Assembly (NCBI GenBank): GCA_946404865.1
Contig: CAMJFC010000007.1
Location: forward strand, 18,297 to 82,296
Source of the DNA: an uncultured Prevotellaceae bacterium
Lineage (GTDB): Bacteria > Bacteroidota > Bacteroidia > Bacteroidales > Bacteroidaceae
Reading direction: 5' to 3'
DNA length: 64,000 nt
Shown: piece by piece, positions 1 through 9,430 of the stretch
Layout of the letters: each line of letters opens with the position of its first letter
Position numbering within the stretch: the stretch's first letter is position 1
Made by a program: the position numbers and the translations under genes
The notes under the pieces: model-generated
The model's database searches: none
Seen by the model: only the letters and a program-made list of their open reading frames with translations
Told to the model about the DNA's origin: nothing

Positions 1-35
1 CAATTATCATCAAAAACCTAATAATTATTAATCTT

Positions 36-3000
36 ATGAGAAAGAGAAAACTACTTATCACATGCCTTTTGTCGCTGATAGGTGCGCTGCAAATGACCGC
101 GCAAACCACTTTGACGGAAGACTTCAACAGCGTCACCATCCAGAAAGACGGTGTCAATGTCTCCGGCTGGCAGACTGGCAACGGACTGAGCAACGGATGG
201 TATCTAATTGGCACAGGCGGTATTTATACCGATGATGACTATAGCACGGGTTATTATGGCCTTATCTCGGATGGTGATGGCGGTAAATGCATCGGTTACA
301 GTTATGGCACCACAAATACCGCTTATCTCGCCGTTCCCGATAAACTGACGGGCGAAGTGACCTTCAAAGCCAGATCGACCACCACCAACAGCCGATACCT
401 GTCGTATGTCCAGGTAAGCCTGTATGAAGTGAACGATGACAATACGATTGGTAGTTTGATAGAGACAGTGAAACCTTCGACCACTTCATGGAGCAGTTTT
501 TCCATTGATTTAGGTACTGAGGGCAAGAAAGTGGCTGTCTATATGATTCGTGCCGCCATCGACGATTTCAGCGCTACGATTTATGAAGACGGCGCTGAGG
601 TGAAGGCCATGGCTGTCACGGCATTTGAAGCTTTAAATACCAACGTCAATGCGGATGCCGACGGAAATTATGTCGCCGAATTCGCTGTCACGGTGGAGAA
701 CAAAGGCAATGTGGATCTGACCAGTGCCGACGGCGCTGCCATCAGTCTGCTCGACGCTTCGAAAAACGTGATTGCCACTATGCCTGTTGACGTGGCACTG
801 GACGAGCTCGTCATTGTTACCATTAATTATGAAGGCACCGCCACTCAAGATGGCGAAGTGACATTCTATGTGAGAGAAGACCTCAGCGGTAAGGAGTTCG
901 CCATACCAGTCACCATCACGGTGCAATTGGCTGGTGCCCGCTTCGCTATCGATGTGATTGAAGGCAGCCGGCATGACCTTGGCTTCGTGGCGCAGGACGG
1001 AACAGCCGAGAAGACCTTCACCGTCACCAACAGCGGCAACGCTGACCTCGACGTCTCGTTCGACGCACCCGATTTCTTGATTGTTCCCTCTCCGCTCGCA
1101 GTGGGTGCTGACTCTTCCGACGAATTTAGCATAGGACTGTCAACAGAAACACAGGGAATCAAGAACGGCATCGTGTCGCTGACAACCAATGCCGTCGATG
1201 TCAAATCGTTTGAATTCATCGTCTCGGGATACGTATATCCCGCTGATGCCGAGCATCTTGACTTTGCTGAACTGCCCGACAACTGGACGGCTTCAGGTTT
1301 CACCTTTGCCGACGGTCTGGCCACTGCGGGTTATGGCACCAACACCCTCACTTCGCCTGCCATCCTCTTCCAAGAGGGCTATTCGTTAGGCATCAAGGCA
1401 CGCTTTGACTCATCGGTGGGCGAATTCGAGGTGAAAGGTTCCTCTGATGGCGGTGAGACGTGGACAGCTTATAGCGCGGTGTTCAGCGCGGAAAGCAGCC
1501 AGTTTACTGGCAACGAGTTTGCCACCGTCGAACTGACCGACATCCCCTCTACCGTCAATATGTTGCAAATCAGCGGCCAACGTTTCACCATCGATGATAT
1601 CGCAGGATTCAACTACAACGACAATGCGCCGCGTATGGCCGTGACTAAAGATGGCGCTGCTGTCAGCGAGGATGATTTCGGCACACTCACGGCTTCATCG
1701 TCACATACCTATACCGTGGCCAACATCGGAACGGGCACACTCAGTGTGGCTGTCACCTCTGACAGCGACGACTTCACAGTCAGTCCCGCAACGTTAGATG
1801 TGGATGGCGGCGAGAGCGCTACCTTCACCGTGACGTTCAACTTCGATGAGGAGAATTTTGGTGAGAAGAATGCTGCCATCACTGTCACACCGCAGAACGA
1901 AGGGCTCGCGGCTGTTTCCTTCAACGTGAAAGCCCTGACCAAAGACCCCAACATCTGGGATGAGGACTTCGAGGGCGGCGAGATGCCCGCTTACTGGAGC
2001 AGCGAAGGCGGATGGTATATCACAAAGCCGACTTATAGCGGCAACAACGGCACTTATATGGCTTATATCCGTTCGTATCAGAACCCGAAAGCGTTGACCA
2101 CACCGCGCCTCCTGGCCAATGCGGGCGATGTGCTTACTTTCTATGTGGGTATGGAATACGACGATGAACCGATGAAGATTGAATACTCCGCCGATGACCG
2201 TGCGTCATGGAATGTCATTGAAGAGAGTGTCACCGAGTCGGGCGAGATCAGTTTCACCGCTCCTGCCGACGGGTTATACTACCTCCGTTTCACCGCCACC
2301 TATGCCATGCTCGATAATTTCGTAGGCTTCAAACTGGCGATAAAGGATCACGACATGGCAATCACCGCTTCTAATATCCCCGCTACAGGCAAGCAATTTG
2401 AGGAATACACCGCCACCGTGACTGTGCAGGAACTCACAGGCAAGGACGAGTTGGTGGGTGTTATACTCTATGTGGACAACAACGTGGTGGCAGAGACCTA
2501 TGAAGTGGAGGTGGAGGCCAATGGCTCGCAAACCATCACTTTGTCCTTCATGCCTGAAACCGCCGGTGAAAACTTACCCGTCTATTTCGAGGTGTTCTAC
2601 GAGGGCGGCACACTCAAGACTGATGAGGTGGTTGTGACCTTCGAACCGGCCTATACACTCTCTGAGAATGGCGGCAATGCCATTGCGGAAGGTTCTTACG
2701 ATGTGGTCAACCTCGACTATACCATCGCAAGTCAGTGGAACACCATTTGTCTGCCCTTCAAGGTGACCGACCTCTCGCTCTTGGGCGAGGGCACCGAGGC
2801 CTATGAACTGGCTGGGTTCAAGGGCGGACTGTTGCAGTTCTCACAAGTCACAGAGCTGCAAGCCGGCTATCCCTATCTGTTGAAAATCACGGCTTTGCCC
2901 GAACAAATCACCTTTAATAATGTCACCATCTACAGCTTCACCACCGAGGCGCAGTCTGATACGAAGGACGGTGTCACCTTCTTCGGTTCATACGAGCCTG

Positions 3001-3296
3001 TGGCTGCTCCCGGCATGGATGGCATGTACGGTGTGACGGAGTCGGGTACCATCGCACGTGGTGGCAGCGGTGCCTCACTCCTCGGCCTGCGCGGCTACTT
3101 CCAATTGCCCGATGATGCGACGGCCAGTGAATACGGTATGATGATTGGCGGCGAGACCGTCACGGCCATCCGTGGCATCGATGCTCCGGCTCTCGGTGGT
3201 GATGTCTATGACCTGAGTGGACGTAAGGTGACCGACACCAAGTCGCTCCAACCGGGCATCTATGTGACCAATGGTAAAAAAGTGGTGGTGAAATAA
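36..3296 (+). CDS. Large secreted choice-of-anchor/adhesin-like protein with T9SS-style tail
   Basis: A 1,086-aa protein with a Sec signal peptide (MRKRKLL... ending near MTAQ, about residue 23). The body has choice-of-anchor J-like jelly-roll modules: an N-terminal one opening TLTEDFNS, a second near residues 640-780 (WDEDFEGGEMPAYW). Between them are Ig-like repeats of the 'TFTVTNSGNADLDV' type, typical of Bacteroidales surface proteins. The last ~30 residues (VYDLSGRKV ... GIYVTNGKK) resemble the C-terminal signal recognised by the type IX secretion system. Probably exported and surface-attached or released; the ligand is unknown. The start is the first ATG, directly before the signal peptide. 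Its upstream region lies outside the window. A tiny acidic ORF follows 15 nt downstream and is probably co-transcribed. Confidence 0.8.
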   Translation: MRKRKLLITCLLSLIGALQMTAQTTLTEDFNSVTIQKDGVNVSGWQTGNGLSNGWYLIGTGGIYTDDDYSTGYYGLISDGDGGKCIGYSYGTTNTAYLAVPDKLTGEVTFKARSTTTNSRYLSYVQVSLYEVNDDNTIGSLIETVKPSTTSWSSFSIDLGTEGKKVAVYMIRAAIDDFSATIYEDGAEVKAMAVTAFEALNTNVNADADGNYVAEFAVTVENKGNVDLTSADGAAISLLDASKNVIATMPVDVALDELVIVTINYEGTATQDGEVTFYVREDLSGKEFAIPVTITVQLAGARFAIDVIEGSRHDLGFVAQDGTAEKTFTVTNSGNADLDVSFDAPDFLIVPSPLAVGADSSDEFSIGLSTETQGIKNGIVSLTTNAVDVKSFEFIVSGYVYPADAEHLDFAELPDNWTASGFTFADGLATAGYGTNTLTSPAILFQEGYSLGIKARFDSSVGEFEVKGSSDGGETWTAYSAVFSAESSQFTGNEFATVELTDIPSTVNMLQISGQRFTIDDIAGFNYNDNAPRMAVTKDGAAVSEDDFGTLTASSSHTYTVANIGTGTLSVAVTSDSDDFTVSPATLDVDGGESATFTVTFNFDEENFGEKNAAITVTPQNEGLAAVSFNVKALTKDPNIWDEDFEGGEMPAYWSSEGGWYITKPTYSGNNGTYMAYIRSYQNPKALTTPRLLANAGDVLTFYVGMEYDDEPMKIEYSADDRASWNVIEESVTESGEISFTAPADGLYYLRFTATYAMLDNFVGFKLAIKDHDMAITASNIPATGKQFEEYTATVTVQELTGKDELVGVILYVDNNVVAETYEVEVEANGSQTITLSFMPETAGENLPVYFEVFYEGGTLKTDEVVVTFEPAYTLSENGGNAIAEGSYDVVNLDYTIASQWNTICLPFKVTDLSLLGEGTEAYELAGFKGGLLQFSQVTELQAGYPYLLKITALPEQITFNNVTIYSFTTEAQSDTKDGVTFFGSYEPVAAPGMDGMYGVTESGTIARGGSGASLLGLRGYFQLPDDATASEYGMMIGGETVTAIRGIDAPALGGDVYDLSGRKVTDTKSLQPGIYVTNGKKVVVK

Positions 3297-3311
3297 GGAA
3301 AGGATAGAACA

Positions 3312-3518
3312 ATGAAAAAGACATATATTCAACCTGAGGTGAAAGAGGCGAAGGCCTGCACCGACAAACTCATGGGTGAGTTGATTATCGGCAGCGACGG
3401 ACGCACCGTGGAGTCTGACACCGAAGAGGAGGAAGAGGATTACAACGGAACTTTCCGTGCCGAAGAAACCCGTATGTGGGAAGATATCTACTACCGCTCT
3501 AATGTGTGGCAGAGATAA
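3312..3518 (+). CDS. Tiny acidic companion peptide (KxYIxPE...VW family)
   Basis: A 68-aa protein with no signal peptide or membrane segment. The N-terminus is MKKTYIQPEVKEA, the middle is very acidic (TEEEEEDY), and the C-terminus ends RSNVWQR. It belongs with two other small ORFs in this window (25240-25416 and 30770-30943) that share the start K-x-Y-I-x-P-E-[VIL]-K, an acidic centre and a terminal VW. All three lie 15-31 nt after a giant secreted protein on the same strand. That repeated arrangement argues it is a real gene. Function unknown; a chaperone, a modified peptide precursor or a regulatory peptide would all be guesses. Confidence 0.7.
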   Translation: MKKTYIQPEVKEAKACTDKLMGELIIGSDGRTVESDTEEEEEDYNGTFRAEETRMWEDIYYRSNVWQR

Positions 3519-3534
3519 TAACCATTAATCATTT

Positions 3535-3593
3535 AACGCAGAACTTGATGATTACCAGTGCTAACATGCATGGAAATCATCAAGTTCTGCGTT
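3535..3593 (+). terminator. Long hairpin after the small peptide gene
   Basis: A perfect 19-bp inverted repeat (AACGCAGAACTTGATGATT and its complement) with a 21-nt loop lies 17 nt after the stop of the 68-aa ORF. It is followed by GTTTATGG rather than a long T run. It could act as a transcription terminator or mRNA-stabilising stem; the long loop is unusual for an intrinsic terminator. Confidence 0.55.
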
Positions 3594-3610
3594 TATGGTT
3601 GACATCTTCA

Positions 3611-3739
3611 TCGGCCGTTAGGCCGACAATTCCTTGATTCCTATGTTCCTTAGACATAGAACCCTCGGCCGTCAGGCCGACCTATTCGTGTTCATTCGGT
3701 AGATTCGTGTTCGTAAAAATCTCATCGGCCGTAGGCCGA
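3611..3739. repeat. Three TCGGCC-GTnA-GGCCGA micro-hairpins
   Basis: Three short palindromes (3611-3626, 3665-3680, 3725-3739) share the stem TCGGCC/GGCCGA with loops GTTA, GTCA and GTA. They are spaced 54 and 60 bp apart in the gap between the convergent genes. The sequence between them (ATTCGTGTTC..., CCTATGTTCCTTAGACATAG) echoes other intergenic repeats in the window. No coding potential seen. Confidence 0.7.
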
Positions 3740-3790
3740 AATCATTCGTAAAATTCGAGTAATTCGTAGTCGGTCTTTTCTCCCTTCAGC

Positions 3791-4708
3791 CTACTTGTTC
3801 AGCTTGATTCCCCCATCTTCGAGTATAGTGATGAGTCGACGCTTGTAGAGGTCGCCGATGGCACGTTTAAATGTCTTCTTGCTGACGCCGAAACGGGCGG
3901 TGATGTCGGCGGCATCGCTTTTGTCGCCGAGGTCGCAATGTCCGTCATGGTCGTGCAAGTAGGTTAGCAGAGTGTCGGCAAAGTCGGTCGTGGCACGTCG
4001 CCCTGTGGGTTGCAGGGTGATATCGATTTTCCCGTCGGGACGCACGTTGTCAACGAATCCACGAAGGCGGTCGCCCGTGTGTATGTCTGTGAAGAGTTGG
4101 TCACGATACACCAGTCCCGCATATTCATTGCCCACGATGACTTTGAAACCCAGGTCTGTCTTTTGCCACACCAACAGTGGCACCTCGTCGCCGTGCTGAT
4201 AGGGTGGGGGCGCGTCGTTCAGATACCGTTCCACCTTGGCGGATGCCATGATGCGGTAACTCTCTTCGTCGATGTGTACGTGTACGATATATCCTTTCCC
4301 CTTCTCCATCCGCATCTTTTGTTCGCGGAAGGGGCAAAACAGGTCTTTCATCAGTCCCCAATCGAGGAAAGCGCCGTATTCATTCACCCATGAACATTGC
4401 AGAAAGGCGAAGTCGCCCACTTGAGCCAGAGGACGTTCAGTTGTGGCGATGAGTCGTTCGTCTTGGTCCAGATAGATGAACACCTCGATTTCATCTCCTA
4501 TCCGAGTGTCTTGTGGCACATAGCGGGAGGGCAGGAGGATTTCTCCATCTTGGCCACCATCGAGATAGAGGCCGAAATCGACACGTTTCACAACCCTCAA
4601 ACGGTTGAACGCACCGAGTAAAACTTGAGCCTCCTTCGTACCCTCTCCAGTGGAGGGGGACTCAGGTCGCATCTCTTTTCCAGTCCTTTTTTTGTATGTC
4701 ATACCCAT
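3791..4708 (-). CDS. cvfB: S1-like RNA-binding protein, CvfB family
   Basis: A 305-aa cytoplasmic protein of the CvfB type: S1-like OB folds followed by a winged-helix domain. The recognisable core begins at RLRVVKRVDFGLYLDGG, with later segments EIEVFIYLDQDERLIATT and YGAFLDWG typical of these S1-like repeats. The C-terminus (FGVSKKTFKRAIGDLYKRR) is the winged helix. CvfB proteins bind RNA and affect gene expression and virulence traits in other bacteria; the role here is inferred. The N-terminus is odd: about 25 residues (ESPSTGEGTKEAQ) come from a G/C-rich palindromic repeat lying over the start of the gene, so the true start is uncertain (the ATG at residue 13 is possible). It lies 111 nt downstream of lolD on the same strand. 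Confidence 0.8.
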   Translation of the reverse strand: MGMTYKKRTGKEMRPESPSTGEGTKEAQVLLGAFNRLRVVKRVDFGLYLDGGQDGEILLPSRYVPQDTRIGDEIEVFIYLDQDERLIATTERPLAQVGDFAFLQCSWVNEYGAFLDWGLMKDLFCPFREQKMRMEKGKGYIVHVHIDEESYRIMASAKVERYLNDAPPPYQHGDEVPLLVWQKTDLGFKVIVGNEYAGLVYRDQLFTDIHTGDRLRGFVDNVRPDGKIDITLQPTGRRATTDFADTLLTYLHDHDGHCDLGDKSDAADITARFGVSKKTFKRAIGDLYKRRLITILEDGGIKLNK

Positions 4709-4819
4709 AGTCCAAATGATTTGTGATATCTTTCAGGGGTGTATCAAGTCGTTTATTTGTGCTCTCATCCTCCCGTTCTGTATGCTGCGGCACTGCCGCA
4801 GCTCCCTCTCTCCATTCTT

Positions 4820-5545
4820 TTACCCGATTGAATCTTCCTCAATCGGCTTTTCCCCTTCTTCTGGTTGGGGCTGGGGGAGGCCCTGTAGGGGAAGATTCTC
4901 TATCTCCCCGTCCTTCAAGTGGATGGTTCGGTCGGTCAGGGTGGCGAGACTTTCGTCATGGGTAACGATGACGAAGGTCTGACCGAATTGGTCGCGAAGG
5001 TCGAAGAAGAGCTGGTGCAACTCTGACTTGTTCTTGGTGTCCAGACTGCCCGACGGCTCGTCGGCGAGGATAACGGCGGGATTGTTGACAAGGGCACGGG
5101 CCACTGCCACCCGCTGTTTCTCGCCTCCCGACAACTCATTGGGTTTGTGCTTGGCACGGTCGGACAGTCCCATGAAGGCAAGCAGTTCTTCTGCCCTTTC
5201 CCGTGCCTTGGCAGGTGCGGTGCCGGCGATATAGGCGGGTATCATCACGTTTTCAATAGCCGTGAACTCCGGCAGCAGTTGGTGAAACTGAAACACAAAT
5301 CCTAAGTTCTTGTTGCGGAACTCCGACAGTTGGTTGGTCGACAGTGTTCGCACATTGACTCCGTCGATGATGATATCACCCTCATCCGGTTTGTCGAGGG
5401 TGCCGATGATTTGCAACAATGTGGTCTTGCCAGCACCGCTGGGCCCTACGATGCTCACCACTTCGCCTTTGTCGATGTGCAGGTCGATGCCCTTGAGCAC
5501 TTGCAGGTTGCCAAAACTCTTTTTGATATTTTTGATGTCAATCAT
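4820..5545 (-). CDS. lolD: ABC transporter ATP-binding protein, LolD type
   Basis: A 241-aa ABC ATPase. Visible motifs are Walker [10 protein letters not shown] (residues 34-42), signature LSGGEKQR, Walker [10 protein letters not shown] and the H-loop VTHDESLA. The sequence style ([19 protein letters not shown]) matches LolD, the ATPase that powers lipoprotein release from the inner membrane with LolC/LolE. No LolC/E partner is in the window, which is common in Bacteroidota, where these genes are scattered. The last ~20 residues ([12 protein letters not shown]) extend past the usual end and are encoded by a G/C-rich repeat. The gene starts 19 nt after the antiporter stop, so the two are probably co-transcribed. 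Confidence 0.85.
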   Translation of the reverse strand: MIDIKNIKKSFGNLQVLKGIDLHIDKGEVVSIVGPSGAGKTTLLQIIGTLDKPDEGDIIIDGVNVRTLSTNQLSEFRNKNLGFVFQFHQLLPEFTAIENVMIPAYIAGTAPAKARERAEELLAFMGLSDRAKHKPNELSGGEKQRVAVARALVNNPAVILADEPSGSLDTKNKSELHQLFFDLRDQFGQTFVIVTHDESLATLTDRTIHLKDGEIENLPLQGLPQPQPEEGEKPIEEDSIG

Positions 5546-5564
5546 ATCTGGGTTGGGTGTTAAG

Positions 5565-7721
5565 TTATCGTGAAGAGTGTCCTTCTCCTTGCGAGGGGGG
5601 ATGGGGGAGGCCCCTCTTAATCATCTCTATAATGCTTTGGTAAGCGCTCTTTTCCTCGTGGTGCTGCGGCTCGGCGAAGGTCAGGTCGTTCATGCGGTCG
5701 CCATACTGGTCGGGGAAAATCATCATCAGGTTCTTGCCGCTGTAGTGGTCGTCCAGTTCGTCTGGCAGTTTTTCAAGCGCACTCTTATAGGAGATAGAGC
5801 CTTTTCGCGCGGTGATGACAACCAACAGGTGGTCGTCGTTGACGCTATGGGCCAGCTTGGGCAACTCATTCCAGTGTTTCATCTCGCGGTATTCGGCACG
5901 CACGTGAGGATGGCGCACCTTCAGGTAGTCGCTGATGAGGTCGTGTATGTCGGCCCGTCCATGGAACACGATGCGGCAGTCGAGGTTACCTGATAACCGC
6001 GCCAGTCGTTCGAGCCAGCGGTAGAAACCCGGTTCAAACTCTGCCCTCGAGGGGATGGCCACCTGGATGCGTCTGAGGGTGTTGAGCGGTTGTTTCAGTC
6101 TGACGAGGATGATTTGCCGCTCCAGACCGTTATAGAGGCTTTGGGCAAAGGTGCCCCAGAATCCTTTGGCCTGTTCTTTATGTACGTGAACGCCCATGAC
6201 AATCTCCGAGGCGTCATATTCCTTGAAAGCGTGCTTGATGCCGTTGGCGATGTTGGCGGCAATGCGCACTTGTGTCTGCATGCGCACACCGTAGTTGACG
6301 GCTTGTTTCTCGATATCGGCCAACAGACGACGGCCTTTCTCCTGTTCTTGTTGCCGTTTGATGTCATCATACACCACATTGAGCGCCACCATGCCCCGGT
6401 TCAAGCGTGTGTTGCGCATCATGGCTGCCACAGAGAGCAACCCTCCCGCTATCTCAGGGTATTTCACGCAGATAAGTATCTTCTCGTCATCGGTCAACGG
6501 CTCGGATGTGGCTTGCTGGTTGTCGGTCAGGATGAGCCGTTTCGCGGTGCGCTCCGTCACCATCGATGAGATGATGCAAGTGAACAGTATCATGATAATG
6601 ACCCCGTTGAGCATGTCGGCACTGACGAGATACTCGCCGGGTGCCACTTCCAAACGGCGTCCCACCATAATCATGGCGATGGCACCGGCGGCGTGTGCCG
6701 ATGTCAGTCCGAACATCATGTGACCCGACGAGAGGGGCAGTCGCCCGATAATCGTTGCCACATAGGCGGCCAGGCCTTTACCGCAGGTGCCGACGAAGAC
6801 GAACAACAATACCACCCAGACAATGCCGCCGCCCTGGAACAGCAGACGGATGTCGATGAGCATGCCCACACCAATCAGGAAATAGGGGATGAAGAGCGCA
6901 TTGCCGATAAACTCGATGCGGTTCATCAGGGGCGACAGACGGGGAACATAGCGACTGAGAATGAGCCCGGAGAGGAATGCACCGAAGATGCCTTCCAAGC
7001 CGATGGCTTCGGAGAGCACAGCACTGATAAACAATTCTGCCAGGATGAAGATGAATTGCATGACGGCATCGGAATAACGGCGCAAAAACCATCTTGTGAG
7101 CCGTGGCAGCAACATAATCAATCCTACACAGTAGGCCGCCAACTTGACGGTGAAAATCAGCCAGTAAACGAGTCCGCCGCCGCCAGAATAGGCTCCTGCG
7201 ATGGCTGCGATAAACACTAAGGAAAGGAAAAGGGCTATCATCGTGCCACCCACGCTCAGTGCCACACTGCGGTGCTGTTGCAAACCGAAACGGCTCACGA
7301 TAGGGTAGGCCACCAATGTGTTCGACGACATGATGCAACCCAGCAACAGCGAGGCGATGGTGGTGTAACCCAATAGCGGACCGATGCAGAAGAGGGTCAT
7401 CAGAAAGGGTATGGTGAAGGTGAGCAGCCCGAAGGCGAACATCTCACGCTTCATCTTGCGGATACTCTCCAGGTCCATCTCCAGACCGGCAAGGAACATG
7501 ATGTAGAGCAGTCCCACCTTGCCGAACAACTCAAACGACTCGTCACGTATGAGGATGTTCAAACCATATTCGCCGAAAAGCACGCCGGCGAGCACCATGC
7601 CGATGATATGCGGGATGCGCAGTTTGCCCATGACAATAGGGGCAAAGAGGATGATGCACAACACCACGAAAAACTCTATCGTGGGATTGGTAATGGGGAA
7701 ATACTGCGACAAGTCGGGCAT
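5565..7721 (-). CDS. CPA2-family cation:proton antiporter with C-terminal cytoplasmic domain
   Basis: A 718-aa protein. About 12 hydrophobic segments fill residues 15-390 and include antiporter-like stretches ([50 protein letters not shown]) typical of the KefB/NapA-like Na+(K+)/H+ exchanger domain. From about residue 415 a soluble part resembles tandem universal-stress-like folds ([26 protein letters not shown]). Predicted role: inner-membrane cation/proton exchange for pH or ion homeostasis; the ion is not determinable. The C-terminal tail ([15 protein letters not shown]) is overprinted by a G/C-rich repeat. A minus-strand -7 element lies 20 nt upstream. Confidence 0.85.
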   Translation of the reverse strand: MPDLSQYFPITNPTIEFFVVLCIILFAPIVMGKLRIPHIIGMVLAGVLFGEYGLNILIRDESFELFGKVGLLYIMFLAGLEMDLESIRKMKREMFAFGLLTFTIPFLMTLFCIGPLLGYTTIASLLLGCIMSSNTLVAYPIVSRFGLQQHRSVALSVGGTMIALFLSLVFIAAIAGAYSGGGGLVYWLIFTVKLAAYCVGLIMLLPRLTRWFLRRYSDAVMQFIFILAELFISAVLSEAIGLEGIFGAFLSGLILSRYVPRLSPLMNRIEFIGNALFIPYFLIGVGMLIDIRLLFQGGGIVWVVLLFVFVGTCGKGLAAYVATIIGRLPLSSGHMMFGLTSAHAAGAIAMIMVGRRLEVAPGEYLVSADMLNGVIIMILFTCIISSMVTERTAKRLILTDNQQATSEPLTDDEKILICVKYPEIAGGLLSVAAMMRNTRLNRGMVALNVVYDDIKRQQEQEKGRRLLADIEKQAVNYGVRMQTQVRIAANIANGIKHAFKEYDASEIVMGVHVHKEQAKGFWGTFAQSLYNGLERQIILVRLKQPLNTLRRIQVAIPSRAEFEPGFYRWLERLARLSGNLDCRIVFHGRADIHDLISDYLKVRHPHVRAEYREMKHWNELPKLAHSVNDDHLLVVITARKGSISYKSALEKLPDELDDHYSGKNLMMIFPDQYGDRMNDLTFAEPQHHEEKSAYQSIIEMIKRGLPHPPSQGEGHSSR

Positions 7722-7740
7722 AGGCTTCGCTTTGATGCTG

Positions 7741-7748
7741 CAAAAGTA
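7741..7748 (-). promoter_or_regulatory. -7 promoter element for the antiporter operon
   Basis: On the minus strand this reads TACTTTTG followed by CAG, matching the Bacteroidota TAnnTTTG -7 consensus. It is 20 nt upstream of the antiporter ATG. No clean -33 TTTG is seen. Confidence 0.6.
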
Positions 7749-7759
7749 ATCATTTTTTT

Positions 7760-7898
7760 AAACATAGGAACATAAGGGCCTGTTTTTTTGACATAGGAAC
7801 ATAAGGACATAATTTTCAGACATAGGAACATAATGACATAATTTTTAGACATAGGAACATAAGGACATAATTTTTAGACATAAGAACATAAGGACAAA
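7760..7898. repeat. Tandem ACATAGGAACATAAGGACATAATTTTT repeat
   Basis: This part of the 366-bp gap between the antiporter and asd holds about five imperfect copies of a 27-30 bp unit (gACATAGGAACATAAGGACATAATTTTTa), one truncated. The same motif recurs at 43800-43905 and, degenerate and in reverse orientation, at 12340-12420. No coding potential is seen. The rest of the gap holds the two promoter-like copies upstream of asd. Confidence 0.8.
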
Positions 7899-7900
7899 TT

Positions 7901-8040
7901 TTTTACTCGCTTATTTGTACTTTTGGCTCCGCTGAAAGTTCTCTCGCTCTTTAGCCTTTGCACTTATGGGACATGTTTAGGTCTAAGAAATGGAAAATCC
8001 TCAAAAAATTTGGGATTTTACTCGCTTATTCGTACTTTTG
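7901..8040 (+). promoter_or_regulatory. Duplicated promoter element upstream of asd
   Basis: A 25-bp sequence, TTTTACTCGCTTATTyGTACTTTTG, occurs at 7901-7925 and again at 8016-8040 with one mismatch. Each ends in a -7 element TACTTTTG (7918-7925 and 8033-8040). The second has a -33 TTTG at 8009-8012 with 20-bp spacing and lies 47 nt before the asd ATG, so it is the likely main promoter. The first may be a second promoter or a decayed copy. Confidence 0.65.
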
Positions 8041-8087
8041 CACCGATTTTTGCAATAATATATCATTATCAATATCAATCAGCAACA

Positions 8088-9086
8088 ATGAAAGTAGCAA
8101 TTGTAGGTGCAAGCGGTGCCGTCGGACAAGAGTTCCTGCGTGTGCTCGCTGAGCGTAATTTCCCCATCGATGAACTTCTTCTCTTCGGCTCGCAGCGTAG
8201 CGCTGGCACGAAATATGTGTTCCGCGACAAAGAGTACGAGGTGAAACTGCTTCAGCACAATGATGATTTCAAGGGAGTTGACATCGCCTTCGCCTCGGCC
8301 GGAGCTGGCACTTCGAAAGAGTTTGCCGACACCATCACCAAATATGGCGCGGTCATGATTGACAATTCCAGCGCCTTCCGTATGGATGAGGATGTGCCTC
8401 TGGTGGTACCTGAGTGCAATGCCGCTGACGCGCTGGTACGGCCGCGTGGCATTATCGCCAACCCCAACTGCACGACCATCATGATGGTGGTGACCTTGCA
8501 GCCGTTGGAGAACCTCTCGCATATCCGCCGTATCCATGTGTCATCCTATCAGAGCGCTTCCGGTGCAGGAGCAGCGGCCATGGCCGAATTACAACAACAA
8601 TATCAAGAGATTGTGGAGGGCAAACCCGTCACGGTGAAGAAATTCCCCCATCAGTTGGCCTACAATGTCATACCTCAGATAGACGTCTTCCAAGACAATG
8701 GTTATACTAAAGAGGAGATGAAGATGTATAACGAGACACGTAAGATCATGCACTCTGACGTCTGCTGCTCGGCCACTTGTGTGCGTGTGTCATCGCTCCG
8801 CGCCCACTCTGAGAGTGTGTGGATTGAGACCGAACGCCCCATCAGCGTGGAAGAGGCACAACAGGCGTTGGCTGCCGCTCCCGGCGTGACTTTGGTCGAT
8901 GACCCCGCCAATCTGGTTTATCCCATGCCTTTGGAGACTGCCGGCAAGGATGATGTGTTCGTAGGACGTGTGCGCAAAGACCTCGCCAACGAATGTGGAC
9001 TCACCTACTGGCTCAGTGGCGACCAGATACGCAAGGGTGCCGCCCTCAATGCCGTGCAGATAGCAGAGTATCTGATTAAGAGGTGA
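8088..9086 (+). CDS. asd: Aspartate-semialdehyde dehydrogenase
   Basis: A 332-aa enzyme that reduces aspartyl phosphate to aspartate semialdehyde with NADPH, feeding lysine/diaminopimelate, threonine and methionine synthesis. The N-terminal Rossmann motif is [12 protein letters not shown]. The catalytic cysteine is in NPNCTTIMM, and [14 protein letters not shown] lies in the substrate domain. The ORF track starts at 7923, but 55 upstream residues are encoded by the promoter region and repeats. The start at 8088 places MKVAIVGAS at the usual N-terminus and gives normal family length. Single-gene transcription is likely; a strong promoter lies directly upstream. Confidence 0.95.
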   Translation: MKVAIVGASGAVGQEFLRVLAERNFPIDELLLFGSQRSAGTKYVFRDKEYEVKLLQHNDDFKGVDIAFASAGAGTSKEFADTITKYGAVMIDNSSAFRMDEDVPLVVPECNAADALVRPRGIIANPNCTTIMMVVTLQPLENLSHIRRIHVSSYQSASGAGAAAMAELQQQYQEIVEGKPVTVKKFPHQLAYNVIPQIDVFQDNGYTKEEMKMYNETRKIMHSDVCCSATCVRVSSLRAHSESVWIETERPISVEEAQQALAAAPGVTLVDDPANLVYPMPLETAGKDDVFVGRVRKDLANECGLTYWLSGDQIRKGAALNAVQIAEYLIKR

Positions 9087-9167
9087 GAGGTAAGAGGTGA
9101 GAGGTAAGAGAATAGTTTTGGGGCAGGGGGCAAGGTGCAGGGGGCAGGAGAATAGTTCGCCGCGCAT

Positions 9168-9247
9168 GTAGGGACAGGGCGTGCCCTGTCCGTAAGCAGG
9201 TGTCTTCATCGATGGCGTGTTGCGGACAGGGCACGCCCTGTCCCTAC
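9168..9247. repeat. Inverted pair of GTAGGGACAGGGCGTGCCCTGTCC elements
   Basis: Two 25-bp arms (9168-9192 and 9223-9247) are perfect inverted copies separated by 30 bp, and each arm is itself nearly palindromic (GGACAGGGC/GCCCTGTCC). Single arms of the same family appear at 25618 and 25671. The layout resembles a REP/MITE-like non-coding element. The rest of the 344-bp asd-kinase gap contains short purine-rich repeats (GTGAGAGGTAAGAG) and the kinase promoter. Confidence 0.75.
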
Positions 9248-9374
9248 TTCCCAATCAGATAACTATTGTCTAAACTCCCACACTCCTACACTCCCACACT
9301 CCGAACATATCTCCTGCCCCCCGCCCCTTAAAAAGAACCTTTCACCGAGAAAAATGCGCTTTTGACTGATAGTT

Positions 9375-9406
9375 TTTGCTGGATTGAGGTAAAAGAGATA
9401 CTTTTG
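9375..9406 (+). promoter_or_regulatory. Promoter of the LytS-type kinase gene
   Basis: -33 TTTG (9375-9378) and -7 TACTTTTG (9399-9406) are separated by 20 bp, fitting the Bacteroidota primary sigma consensus. They lie 24 nt before the chosen ATG at 9431 and support that start over the upstream TTG used by the ORF track. Confidence 0.7.
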
Positions 9407-9430
9407 CACCGTAATCCTATAATTGGATCA

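Noticed and set aside
9168-9247. Insertion sequence ends
   Set aside because: Only 30 bp lie between the arms and no transposase is present; treated as a REP/MITE-like element.
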